DNA of 64,000 nt, taken from NCBI RefSeq assembly GCF_011050365.1, contig NZ_DRFV01000006.1, forward strand, positions 157,291-221,290, written 5' to 3'. The notes below the pieces were generated by a model. That model was not told where the DNA came from. It searched no databases and was given only the letters and a program-made list of their open reading frames with translations. Numbering within the stretch: the first letter of the stretch is position 1; every line of letters starts with the position of its first letter. Both the position numbers and the translations under genes were made by a program. Shown here in pieces: positions 1 through 7,055 of this stretch. This DNA comes from Pseudohongiella sp. Its GTDB lineage: Bacteria; Pseudomonadota; Gammaproteobacteria; Pseudomonadales; Pseudohongiellaceae.

Positions 1-339
1 TTTGCGCCCTGTGGTCTGGGCGGCATTCTCAACGCAAAAACCATCCCCAAGCTGCGATGCAGCATTGTTGCCGGCGCTGCCAATAACCAGCTCAGCGACG
101 ACAGTCAGGGCGATTTGCTGCACAAAAAGGGCATCCTGTACGCGCCGGACTATGTCATCAATGCCGGCGGTCTGATTCAGGTATCACTGGGTTATCTGAA
201 AAAAACCGACAGTGAAATCAATCAGCGTACAATCGCCCTGGGTAGCACGCTGACAGACCTGTTTGAACGCAGCCGGGCCGACAATACGCCCCCTGAACAG
301 ATAGCCAACCGGGTGGCTGAAGCGTTATTGTTCGACTAG
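1..339 (+). CDS. Leucine dehydrogenase family protein, C-terminal part (5' truncated by window edge)
   Basis: Reading frame 1 is open from the first base to the TAG at 337-339, giving 112 residues. They match the C-terminal half of the Glu/Leu/Phe/Val dehydrogenase family. An FAPCGLGG stretch starts the fragment, followed by IVAGAANNQL and then DYVINAGGLI, all signatures of the NAD-binding domain of leucine dehydrogenase. The enzyme deaminates branched-chain amino acids to 2-oxo acids with NAD+ in the cytoplasm. The N-terminal substrate domain with the catalytic lysine lies outside the window, so leucine versus valine or phenylalanine preference cannot be judged. The only later ATG-like starts are internal, so this is truncation at the edge, not a short gene. 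Confidence 0.88.
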   Translation, partial: FAPCGLGGILNAKTIPKLRCSIVAGAANNQLSDDSQGDLLHKKGILYAPDYVINAGGLIQVSLGYLKKTDSEINQRTIALGSTLTDLFERSRADNTPPEQIANRVAEALLFD

Positions 340-438
340 TCTGTCCATGATTGTGGTCTCTGACCGCCTTCGATTGCGCGCAGGGGGCGGATAGGCTAGT
401 GTGGCCGACTGAATCGAGTTGCGAAGAGCATTTTCCGC

Positions 439-1479
439 ATGATCACTGCATTGGCGTGGGCAAATATTCTGCTGATTTTTGTCTGCCTGGTGCCCCTGTG
501 GCGTAATGAACACTGGTTGGTCCGATCGCTGGACTTTCCGAGGCTGCAATTTTCCGTGGCGTTGGTGATTGTGCTGTTGGCAGACCTGCTGATACTGGAC
601 CTGGTGCGCCCGGTAAACTGGATTCTGATCGCCGGCGTGGGTGCCTGCCTGTGTTTTCAGGCATGGTGGATTTTGCCCTATGGCGCCTGGCACAAAAAGG
701 AAGTTGGCGACGCTGCCGCGCCGGATCCCGACAATACGCTGAGCCTGATCACAGCCAATGTATTGACCCCGAATCGCAATGCAGAGGCGCTGATCGCGCT
801 GGTTCGGCAATGCCGGCCCGATATTCTGGTGACGCTGGAATCAGACAGTTGGTGGCAGCAGCGGCTGGACACGCTCGATACCGATTACCCCTATAGCATC
901 AAGTGTCCGCTGGATAATCTCTACGGTATGCATGTCTATTCGCGGTTGCCGCTGATGAATCCGCGCGTCGAGTATCTGGTTGAAGATGATGTTCCGTCCA
1001 TGTATGCCGATGTCGTGCTGCCTTCCGGACAACGCATTCAGGCTCATTTCCTGCACCCGGCGCCCCCCAGTCCCACTGAAAACGAGACCTCAGGTCCTCG
1101 TGACAAGGAGCTCGTGATGGTAGCGCGGTTGGCCAGAGGCGTGGGCGGGCCGCGTCTGGTGACAGGTGACCTGAATGATGTCGCGTGGTCTGAAACCACA
1201 AGATTGTTTCGTAAAATCAGTGGTCTGCTCGACCCACGTGTTGGGCGCGGCATGTTCAACAGTTTTCATGCAAAATTCTGGTTCTGCCGCTGGCCGCTGG
1301 ATCATCTGTTTGTCAGTCACCATTTTACGCTGTCTGGCATTCGGCGCCTGGCACCATACGGCTCCGATCATTTTGCCATTTTTGCCGAGCTTGTGCTGGC
1401 ACCGGGGAATGGGCAAAAAGGTAATGGCCCGGAAGCTGACAGCGACGACAAAGCATTTGCGCGCGACAAAATTTCATAA
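439..1479 (+). CDS. Membrane-anchored endonuclease/exonuclease/phosphatase (EEP) family protein
   Basis: 346 aa. Residues 1-80 hold about three hydrophobic helices. An EEP-fold domain follows from about residue 95 to 330: SLITANVL at its start, ILVTLESDSWW carrying the metal-binding Glu, TGDLND as the Asn/Asp motif and PYGSDHFAIFAEL as the terminal Ser-Asp-His motif. The family includes nucleases, sphingomyelinases and inositol phosphatases; such membrane-tethered, usually periplasm-facing versions are common in proteobacteria and their substrate is generally unknown. The start lacks a strong ribosome site (only a weak GAAGAG about 11 bases upstream). It lies 99 bases after the dehydrogenase and is probably transcribed separately. 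Confidence 0.85.
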   Translation: MITALAWANILLIFVCLVPLWRNEHWLVRSLDFPRLQFSVALVIVLLADLLILDLVRPVNWILIAGVGACLCFQAWWILPYGAWHKKEVGDAAAPDPDNTLSLITANVLTPNRNAEALIALVRQCRPDILVTLESDSWWQQRLDTLDTDYPYSIKCPLDNLYGMHVYSRLPLMNPRVEYLVEDDVPSMYADVVLPSGQRIQAHFLHPAPPSPTENETSGPRDKELVMVARLARGVGGPRLVTGDLNDVAWSETTRLFRKISGLLDPRVGRGMFNSFHAKFWFCRWPLDHLFVSHHFTLSGIRRLAPYGSDHFAIFAELVLAPGNGQKGNGPEADSDDKAFARDKIS

Positions 1480-1533
1480 TCCGTTAAATCTTTATCAGTA
1501 TCCGGCAGCATGTACCGGTCTGGCGTGATTAAA

Positions 1534-1562
1534 TTGACGTAATCGACAACCAGTGAGATAGA
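1534..1562 (+). promoter_or_regulatory. Candidate sigma70 promoter for the redoxin-cytochrome gene
   Basis: TTGACG (1534-1539) and GATAGA (1557-1562) are separated by exactly 17 bases and lie 24 bases before the start codon at 1586. The -35 is 5/6 to consensus, the -10 only 3/6. Inferred from sequence alone. Confidence 0.4.
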
Positions 1563-1585
1563 GAAATAACAAGAGAGTCAGGCCC

Positions 1586-3322
1586 ATGTATTATCGTTTT
1601 TCCCGCACCCTGCAAGTCGTTGCACTGTTGCTGACTGGCATGTTCGCCGTCAATGCTCATGCCAGCGGCGATTTCGCCTTGCTGGATCAGCATGGCCAGT
1701 TTCATCAATTGAGCCGATATGCTGAACACGACGCAGTCGTGATGCTGGTTATTGCGGCTGACGAGCCCACATCATCGCGCGCGATGGCTGCGTTGCAACA
1801 GGTTCGTCAACAGCTGACACGGCAAGCGCCGGACGCCCGGGTGCCGTTTTTTCTGCTATATGGCGAAGCGGATCCTGAGCGGGCGGCCGTGCAGGCCATG
1901 GCTGAGACGCAGGGGATCGACTTTCCGGTGCTGCTCGATGATGCCCAGATTGTGCTGACTACGTTGGCGGCGCAGCAGCTGGGCGAGGTATTCATCCTGG
2001 ACCCGGGGTCCCAGGATGTCTTGTTTCGTGGTGCACTGGGTGCATCAGGTGCTGATGGCGAGATGCAGCGTGGACAGGTGCAGCAGGCATTGGCAGATAG
2101 CCTCACCGGCAATAGCATTGCCAGCGAAGCCATGACAGCCTCTGGTCCGGACATTGATTACCACTACCGGCGTCAGCTGGAGGCTCAGCCGATCTCATAT
2201 CAGAACGATATCGCGCCGTTGTTGCAACGCCGGTGCGCGCACTGTCATGTTGAGCAGGGTCTGGCGCCCTGGGCGATGAACCGGCATCTGATGGTGCTGG
2301 GCTGGAGCCCGATGATACGTGAAGTGGTCATCACCCGCCGCATGCCACCGGGACAGATCGATGGTTATGTTGGTGACTGGCAGCAGACGCACGAGCTGCC
2401 ACCGGAGGAGCTGGCCATGTTGATCCACTGGATTGATCAGGGTGCACCTCAGGATGGTGATGTTGATCCGCTCGCTGAGCCGGCCGCCGACCTGGCAAGC
2501 TGGCCACTGGGTGAACCCGATCTTGTTGTTGACGTGCCAGAACAGGCATTGCCGGCAACAGGCATTGTCGATTTTTTACTGGAAAGCGCGGAACTTTCAC
2601 TGTCTGAAAATAGATGGTTGCGCGCAGTGGCGTACGATGTCGGCGACAAAAGTGTGCTGCACAGTCTGATGATATATGCACGCGATAGAGATGCGCCGGT
2701 GATCGCAGAGGCAGACCTGATTGATCCCGAAGTCTCGGATTATGTCAGTATTTTTGTCCCCGGTGAGCGCGTTGATGCGTTCCCGGAGGGCTCTGCCTAC
2801 TTGCTGGAAGCGGGCCGGGAGCTGGCCTTCAAGATCCGATACCTGACCTCCGGGCGCGAGACTGTGGACCGCACGCGGATCGGACTGTATTTTCAGGACG
2901 AAGCGCCCGAGATGATTGTTGACAGTATCGTCCTGGCCAATGACACCATCAATATACCTGCCGGTGCTGCCGAACATCGGGAGATGGCGCACAGCGAGCC
3001 GCTGGCGACGGATGTTTATCTGACCAGCCTGTCGCCGCACGCGCATGGGCGCGCCAGAAGTACACAGCTGACGGCGATTTATCCTGATGGCGACCGAGAG
3101 CTGATTGCCAATGTTGCCAATTACAATTTCAACTGGCAGCTGACCTACCGTTTGCGGCAGCCGTTGCTGCTACCCGCGGGTAGCCGCCTGGAAGCGGAAA
3201 CAGTCTACGACAATTCGCTGGGTAACCCGCTCAATGCCGACCCGACTGTATCTGTGCAGTGGGGATTGAGCGACCAGGACGAAATGTTCAATCATTACGT
3301 GCGTATTTTGCGACCGCGCTGA
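1586..3322 (+). CDS. Secreted redoxin-cytochrome c-copper monooxygenase-like fusion protein
   Basis: 578 aa. A Sec signal peptide (about 1-27, ending NAHA) is followed by a redoxin-like domain (about 28-175). A c-type heme motif CAHCH (217-221) lies in a short cytochrome module (about 206-285). The C-terminal half (about 305-578) resembles the type II ascorbate-dependent copper monooxygenase fold: H359 in VLHSLMIY, the HAH pair at 485/487 and DEM at 567, corresponding to the CuM HxH and Met ligands. The redoxin part contains no cysteine; the only two cysteines in the whole protein bind heme. Where a paired CuH histidine is expected there is H-S. The likely site of action is the periplasm. Substrate unknown; the three-domain architecture is directly visible, catalysis is inference. 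Confidence 0.78.
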   Translation: MYYRFSRTLQVVALLLTGMFAVNAHASGDFALLDQHGQFHQLSRYAEHDAVVMLVIAADEPTSSRAMAALQQVRQQLTRQAPDARVPFFLLYGEADPERAAVQAMAETQGIDFPVLLDDAQIVLTTLAAQQLGEVFILDPGSQDVLFRGALGASGADGEMQRGQVQQALADSLTGNSIASEAMTASGPDIDYHYRRQLEAQPISYQNDIAPLLQRRCAHCHVEQGLAPWAMNRHLMVLGWSPMIREVVITRRMPPGQIDGYVGDWQQTHELPPEELAMLIHWIDQGAPQDGDVDPLAEPAADLASWPLGEPDLVVDVPEQALPATGIVDFLLESAELSLSENRWLRAVAYDVGDKSVLHSLMIYARDRDAPVIAEADLIDPEVSDYVSIFVPGERVDAFPEGSAYLLEAGRELAFKIRYLTSGRETVDRTRIGLYFQDEAPEMIVDSIVLANDTINIPAGAAEHREMAHSEPLATDVYLTSLSPHAHGRARSTQLTAIYPDGDRELIANVANYNFNWQLTYRLRQPLLLPAGSRLEAETVYDNSLGNPLNADPTVSVQWGLSDQDEMFNHYVRILRPR

Positions 3323-3328
3323 GCGCGG
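3314..3328. repeat. GC-rich hairpin with the stop codon as its loop
   Basis: CCGCGC (3314-3319), TGA (3320-3322) and GCGCGG (3323-3328) form a perfect inverted repeat whose loop is the stop codon of the preceding gene. No T run follows on either strand. It may stabilise the 3' end or aid termination between the convergent genes. Confidence 0.4.
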
Positions 3329-3390
3329 CCGCCGGCCTGCCATCCGGTGCTGAGGTGCCGGAAGCAGGGCGCACATCCTGTCTGCCTTGT

Positions 3391-4152
3391 TTACGACATG
3401 GTACGGTCTATTTTTAGTGGCCCCCAGGCCTGACAGAGCGGCATCACCTCCATGGCGTTGATATTGACGTGCGGAGGCACGCTGCACACCCAGTGGATGA
3501 TGTCGGCAATATCCTGCGCTGTCAGCGGCTGGGTTCCGTCATAAACGGTGTCTGCTTTGTCCTTATCCTGCTTGAAGCGTACCAGTGAGAACTCGGTTTC
3601 TGCCATTCCTGGCTCGATATTGCTGACCTTGATATTTTTGCCCAGCAAATCAGCACGCAGCTCACGGCTGAACTGTTGCACGAAGGCTTTGGTAGCACCA
3701 TAGACATTGCCGCCCGGATAGGGCCAGCTACCAGCAGTGGAGCCGACATTGATAATGTGACCGCGATTGCGGGCCACCATGCCGGGCAGCAGCAGACGGG
3801 TCATGCGCACCAGGGCTGTGATATTGGTGTTGATCATGGTTTCCCAGTCTTGCATGTCGGCTTCATCGGCGGATGACAGGCCCAGTGCCAGTCCTGCATT
3901 GTTGATCAGGATGTCGGGCGCCTGGAATCCCTCAGGTAACGCCGCCAACGTCCGCTGCAGTGCGGCGGCGTCGGTGAGATCGATAGCAACGCAGTGGACG
4001 TGCGCGTGACCGGACAGTTCTGCCTTCAACTGTTCAAGACGTTCAACCCGGCGTGCCAGTAAAATCAGGTTGTCTCCGGAGGCTGCAAACTTGCGCGCGC
4101 AGGCTTCGCCGAAGCCTGAAGAAGCGCCGGTAATCAATACGGTTCGGGTCAT
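3391..4152 (-). CDS. ydfG: SDR oxidoreductase, YdfG-like NADP-dependent 3-hydroxy acid dehydrogenase
   Basis: 253 aa from the ATG at 4152; GAGGA stands eight bases upstream and decides this start over the TTG at 4155. Classical SDR: TGASSGFGEACARKF nucleotide-binding motif near residue 9, NNAGLALG, and the YGATK active-site Tyr/Lys. From DWETM through GHIINVGSTAGSWPY to HVNINAMEVMP it follows E. coli YdfG closely as I remember that sequence. YdfG oxidises L-allo-threonine, serine and 3-hydroxy acids with NADP+ and also takes part in malonic semialdehyde reduction. Cytoplasmic. It is convergent with the redoxin-cytochrome gene and has its own upstream region, so it is probably monocistronic. 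Confidence 0.88.
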   Translation of the reverse strand: MTRTVLITGASSGFGEACARKFAASGDNLILLARRVERLEQLKAELSGHAHVHCVAIDLTDAAALQRTLAALPEGFQAPDILINNAGLALGLSSADEADMQDWETMINTNITALVRMTRLLLPGMVARNRGHIINVGSTAGSWPYPGGNVYGATKAFVQQFSRELRADLLGKNIKVSNIEPGMAETEFSLVRFKQDKDKADTVYDGTQPLTAQDIADIIHWVCSVPPHVNINAMEVMPLCQAWGPLKIDRTMS

Positions 4153-4260
4153 CAATTTTCCTCAATACGGTATTCGGTTTTTACGGATTCAGTAGTCGGA
4201 ACCAGACTATCGGTCATGTGCAGATCTTGTGCAAGCACCGTAGAGGTCGATCATCGATCC

Positions 4261-4306
4261 AAAAAAACCGGGGGCATTGTGTCCTTGCAGGAGTCAATGC
4301 CCCCGG
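4261..4306 (-). terminator. Strong intrinsic terminator on the minus strand, orphan
   Basis: CCGGGGGCATTG (4268-4279) pairs perfectly with CAATGCCCCCGG (4295-4306): a 12-bp stem with a 15-base loop that can itself fold (TCCT/AGGA). On the minus strand it is followed by seven U (A run 4261-4267). On the plus strand no U run follows. The next gene upstream on the minus strand would be antisense to ibpA, so the transcript it ends must start in this intergenic region or be antisense. Confidence 0.8.
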
Positions 4307-4440
4307 AAACCGGGTCAGCAGGAAGCAGTGCAGGCCCGGCCGCCCGCCGTCCGTGACAGGCTTCGGACGTCGTCCGTGCGTCCACAGTGGTTATAGATCA
4401 CCCGCTCGATGTCTGCCTGTTTTTTTTTGCCTGGCGGTCT
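4261..4440 (-). ncRNA. Putative small RNA ending at the orphan terminator
   Basis: Inferred from the strong minus-strand terminator at 4261-4306 with no coding gene before it. The candidate transcript is GC rich and can form ACAGGC/GCCTGT long-range pairing (4415-4420 with 4356-4361). Read on the minus strand it carries CACGGACG twice, TGTGGACG once and AAGGACA in the terminator loop; these resemble CsrA/RsmA-type GGA sites, though at least one GGA would lie in a stem. I could not fix a promoter: TTGATA (minus strand, near 4461-4466) has no good -10 after it. No known RNA family is recognised. Confidence 0.35.
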
Positions 4441-4464
4441 TGAAAAAAATCGTCGTGGCCATAT
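4439..4464 (+). promoter_or_regulatory. Candidate heat-shock (sigma32) promoter of ibpA
   Basis: CTTGAAA (4439-4445) is an exact match to the sigma32 -35 consensus. GGCCATAT (4457-4464) after 11 bases matches most of the -10 CCCCATNT; the spacing is at the short end of the known range. The predicted leader is about 100 bases, the usual size for ROSE-controlled small heat-shock genes. Confidence 0.6.
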
Positions 4465-4550
4465 CAAGGGAAGTAGGGCAGGCGCTCATGAAGAGGCCGG
4501 CCCCGGTTGCCCGATCCAATGGATGGGCACAAAACACTAACCCTGAACGT

Positions 4551-4570
4551 ATATTGCTTGATGAGGATAT
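4551..4570 (+). promoter_or_regulatory. ROSE-like RNA thermometer hairpin masking the ibpA ribosome site
   Basis: ATATTGCT (4551-4558), a five-base loop TGATG (4559-4563) and AGGATAT (4564-4570) form a hairpin. UUGCU pairs with the Shine-Dalgarno AGGA with one bulged G, which is the signature of ROSE elements, and AUA/UAU extends the stem. The hairpin hides the ribosome site of the ATG at 4575. Sequence and position agree with a temperature-controlled translation switch. Confidence 0.75.
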
Positions 4571-4574
4571 GACT

Positions 4575-5024
4575 ATGAGAAATTTTGATTTTGCCCCTCT
4601 GTACCGATCAACTGTCGGCTTTGAACACCTGAGCCAATTGCTGGATTCCATCGCCCAGCGCGATCAGAACCAGCCCAGCTATCCGCCCTATAACATCGAG
4701 CGGCTGGATAAAGATGAATACCGAATTACCATGGCTGTTGCCGGATTCAATCAGGATGAATTGAGTATCCAGTCCGAGCAGCAAACCCTCAAGGTTCGCG
4801 GTGACAAGGCTGACGACAGTACCGAGCGTCAGTACCTGCACCAGGGCATTGCGGCGCGCAATTTTGAACGTGTCTTCCAGCTGGCGGAGCATGTGAAGGT
4901 GGTTAACGCCAATATCGAGAACGGACTGCTGCATATCGAATTGCGCCGGGAAGTACCTGAGACCATGAAGCCAAGGCAGATCCCGATTGGACTGTCTGCA
5001 GAAAAGCTGATTGAAGACAAATGA
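4575..5024 (+). CDS. ibpA: Small heat-shock protein IbpA (Hsp20/alpha-crystallin family)
   Basis: 149 aa. The ATG at 4575 is chosen because AGGA (4564-4567) is seven bases upstream and the protein then begins MRNFDFAPLYRS, as in E. coli IbpA/IbpB. The alpha-crystallin domain spans about 35-125 (YPPYNIERLDKDEYRI, then AVAGFNQDELSI) with the GIAARNFERVFQL motif. A C-terminal RQIPIGL carries the I-x-I tail used in oligomer assembly. ATP-independent holdase that binds unfolding proteins and hands them to ClpB/DnaK. Expression is probably under double heat control: a sigma32-type promoter and a ROSE-type thermometer. It ends before a clear terminator at 5106, so it is a single-gene transcript. Confidence 0.93.
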   Translation: MRNFDFAPLYRSTVGFEHLSQLLDSIAQRDQNQPSYPPYNIERLDKDEYRITMAVAGFNQDELSIQSEQQTLKVRGDKADDSTERQYLHQGIAARNFERVFQLAEHVKVVNANIENGLLHIELRREVPETMKPRQIPIGLSAEKLIEDK

Positions 5025-5105
5025 TGTTTGCCCGGCAGCTGGTTTATTCAGGCCGGCAGCCGCTTTATGCAGGAAAGTAACTCCGTGACAGAAGGTTAAT
5101 TCCAA

Positions 5106-5131
5106 GGCAGCCTGCGGGCTGCCTTTTTTTT
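5106..5131 (+). terminator. Intrinsic terminator of ibpA
   Basis: GGCAGCC (5106-5112), loop TGCG, GGCTGCC (5117-5123), then eight T (5124-5131). Textbook rho-independent terminator 81 bases after the ibpA stop. Confidence 0.9.
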
Positions 5132-5205
5132 GCCTGACTTTTTGCCTTTTTTAGCCTGGCTTTTCGCCGGACAAAGGTGTCCGCGGCATCAGGGTTGTAT
5201 CCGGC

Positions 5206-5226
5206 ACTGCGACAATCGGTCGCAGT
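5206..5226. repeat. Inverted repeat upstream of the BNR-thioredoxin gene
   Basis: ACTGCGAC (5206-5213) and GTCGCAGT (5219-5226) are perfectly inverted around AATCG. It lies 74 bases before the start at 5300 and could be an operator; no regulator gene adjoins it. Confidence 0.35.
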
Positions 5227-5299
5227 TGCGCGGGCTCTAATGCCAACCGCTTTCGGTTACACTAAACACTGCTTTTAAACTTCTTTTTTAGTGAGAGTT

Positions 5300-6946
5300 A
5301 TGGTGCGATCTATCCTGTACAGCCCGTTTTCACGTTATTCAATGCTTGCCGGTCTGGCGCTGTTGATGCTGGGCCATGCCGGGCCCGGCAGGGCAGATGA
5401 AGGTTGTGTCGACACAGAAACGATATCTGTGCACTGTGGCCAGACTCCCAGCGCGCACTATACCAGTGATGGTCGTCTGTGGGTGGTCTTCGAGCAGTAT
5501 CAGCATGCTTATGTCGCCCACTCCGACGACCATGGTGATAGTTATTCACCGCCAGTCAGGGTAAATGGCAGTGCGGAGAACATTGAAACCAACGGCGAGA
5601 ATCGGCCGAAGATCCTGGTCGACCAGGATCTTGTATATGTCTCCTGGACACAGAAAACCGAGGGCCAGCATACCGGCGATATCCGCTTTTCCCGTTCCAC
5701 GGATGGCGGACAGAGTTTTGCGCCGGTGCGCACCATCAATGACGATGGTTTGCTGACCAGTCACCGCTTCGACAGCCTGTTTCTGGCCTCCTCTGGACAT
5801 CTCTATCTGACCTGGCTCGACAAGCGTGAACTGGAGTACGCCGCGCAGCGGGGGCAAGAGTATACCGGCAGTGGCGTGTTTTACGCGGTATCGGATGATC
5901 AGGGGCAAACATTTACGGCCAATCGCAAGGTTGCCGATCATAGTTGCGAATGCTGTCGTATAGCGGTGGCGCCCTATGGCGACGACGGCGTGGCGCTGAT
6001 GTGGCGTCATGTGTTCGATGGCACGACCCGCGACCATGCCATCGCTGCGGTGGGCCCGGAGGGCGTTCTAACCGGGTTCAGCCGCGCGACCGTGGATGAG
6101 TGGCAGATTGATGCCTGTCCGCATCATGGCCCCGATATGGCCCTGAGCACCACGGCCCCGGGTGACGATGTTTATCACATGACCTGGTTCAGTGCGGGCG
6201 ATCGTCACAAAGGGATTTATTATGGCCGCCATGAACTGACATCGGGTGCAACCACCCTGGTGCGTCAGATCGATGGCAACGCCGGCGCCAGTCATCCACA
6301 GATTGCTGAATGGCAGGGCGTGCAGCATCTGGTCTGGAAGCGCTTTGATGGTGCCGCTACGCAGCTGTTGTGGATCTATTCGCGAGATGACGGCGCCAAC
6401 TGGAGCGAACCACAGGTGCTGGCGTCGACCACCAATGCCTCCGATCATCCGCTGTTAATAAGGGGTCCGGACAGTCTGCGCCTGGGCTGGCACAGCCGCA
6501 ACGAAGGCTATCGGCTCATGATGCTGCCCGAGCCGGGGCTGGATATCATTCCTTTCACGGCCGACAGTTTTGCGCGAGTCAAAGCCGGGCGGGCGGGACA
6601 GCCCTTCGTATTAGCGCTGTGGTCAGTGGATTGCCCGCCATGCATGGTTGAGCTTGATCTGCTCGGACGTATGCGTGAACAGCATCCGGATTTGCCGCTG
6701 GTACTGATATCTGTGGATGACATTGCCCTGCAGGCAGATGCCGAAGACTTTCTGCTCGACTACGGGCTGGCAGACATGACCTCGTGGATGTTTGCCGACG
6801 ATTATGCTGCACCTCTGCGCTACAGCATTGATCCGCAATGGTTTGGTGAGTTGCCGCGTAGCTATCACTTTGATGCACAACACCAGTCCCGGGCCCACAG
6901 TGGCATCATGACCGAGGCGCAATTGCGCACCTGGCTGGAATTGTAG
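5300..6946 (+). CDS. Secreted BNR/sialidase-like beta-propeller with C-terminal thioredoxin domain
   Basis: 548 aa from the ATG at 5300 (GTGAG lies just upstream; a GTG at 5291 is possible). Signal peptide about 1-32. Four Asp-box/BNR motifs are visible: SDDHGDSY (75), STDGGQSF (133), SDDQGQTF (198) and SRDDGANW (361), so residues about 40-410 form a sialidase-like propeller. Residues 425-548 are a TlpA/redoxin-like domain with CPPC (445-448) and FVLALWSVDCPPC. Between the blades lie CECC (216-219) and CPHHG (273-277), cysteine/histidine clusters suggestive of metal binding. Sialidase catalytic arginines cannot be assigned, so glycosidase activity should not be assumed. Probably periplasmic. 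Encoded alone, after the ibpA terminator. Confidence 0.8.
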   Translation: MVRSILYSPFSRYSMLAGLALLMLGHAGPGRADEGCVDTETISVHCGQTPSAHYTSDGRLWVVFEQYQHAYVAHSDDHGDSYSPPVRVNGSAENIETNGENRPKILVDQDLVYVSWTQKTEGQHTGDIRFSRSTDGGQSFAPVRTINDDGLLTSHRFDSLFLASSGHLYLTWLDKRELEYAAQRGQEYTGSGVFYAVSDDQGQTFTANRKVADHSCECCRIAVAPYGDDGVALMWRHVFDGTTRDHAIAAVGPEGVLTGFSRATVDEWQIDACPHHGPDMALSTTAPGDDVYHMTWFSAGDRHKGIYYGRHELTSGATTLVRQIDGNAGASHPQIAEWQGVQHLVWKRFDGAATQLLWIYSRDDGANWSEPQVLASTTNASDHPLLIRGPDSLRLGWHSRNEGYRLMMLPEPGLDIIPFTADSFARVKAGRAGQPFVLALWSVDCPPCMVELDLLGRMREQHPDLPLVLISVDDIALQADAEDFLLDYGLADMTSWMFADDYAAPLRYSIDPQWFGELPRSYHFDAQHQSRAHSGIMTEAQLRTWLEL

Positions 6947-6990
6947 GCGATTCAACAGCCGATGCTAAGCAGCGGATTACAAAAGAGTCT

Positions 6991-7020
6991 TTGACGAACC
7001 GTGCCTGTTTGTACTTTAAT
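6991..7020 (+). promoter_or_regulatory. Candidate sigma70 promoter of the three-gene oxidoreductase operon
   Basis: TTGACG (6991-6996) and TTTAAT (7015-7020) with an 18-base spacer, 35 bases before the start codon at 7056. Both boxes are close to consensus. Confidence 0.5.
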
Positions 7021-7055
7021 CAGTGCCTGTTATAAAGCACAGACAGGAATGCGAT

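Larger units (their letters stand above)
4153..4574. other. Structured intergenic region between ydfG and ibpA
   Basis: 422 bases without a protein gene. In order it contains the ydfG leader, a strong minus-strand terminator with no gene feeding it (4261-4306), a GC-rich stretch with repeated CGTCCGTG elements (4348-4355 and 4371-4378), a run of nine T (4420-4428), a heat-shock-type promoter (4439-4464) and a ROSE-like hairpin (4551-4570). An open frame from 4218 runs into ibpA, but its N-terminal 119 residues are low complexity and do not look like protein. Confidence 0.7.

Noticed and set aside
4301..4340. Resemblance to the SRP RNA core (GGTCAG, CCGGAA, GGAAGCAG words)
   Set aside because: The words occur in the wrong order and the symmetric loop and tetraloop stem cannot be built, so it is coincidence.
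4218..4574. N-terminal extension of the ibpA reading frame by 119 codons
   Set aside because: Arg/Pro-rich non-protein composition, overlaps the terminator and thermometer, and the family start lies at 4575 behind AGGA.
5300..6946. Call as an active sialidase
   Set aside because: Asp boxes only show a propeller; the arginine triad and nucleophile could not be assigned and a thioredoxin domain is fused.
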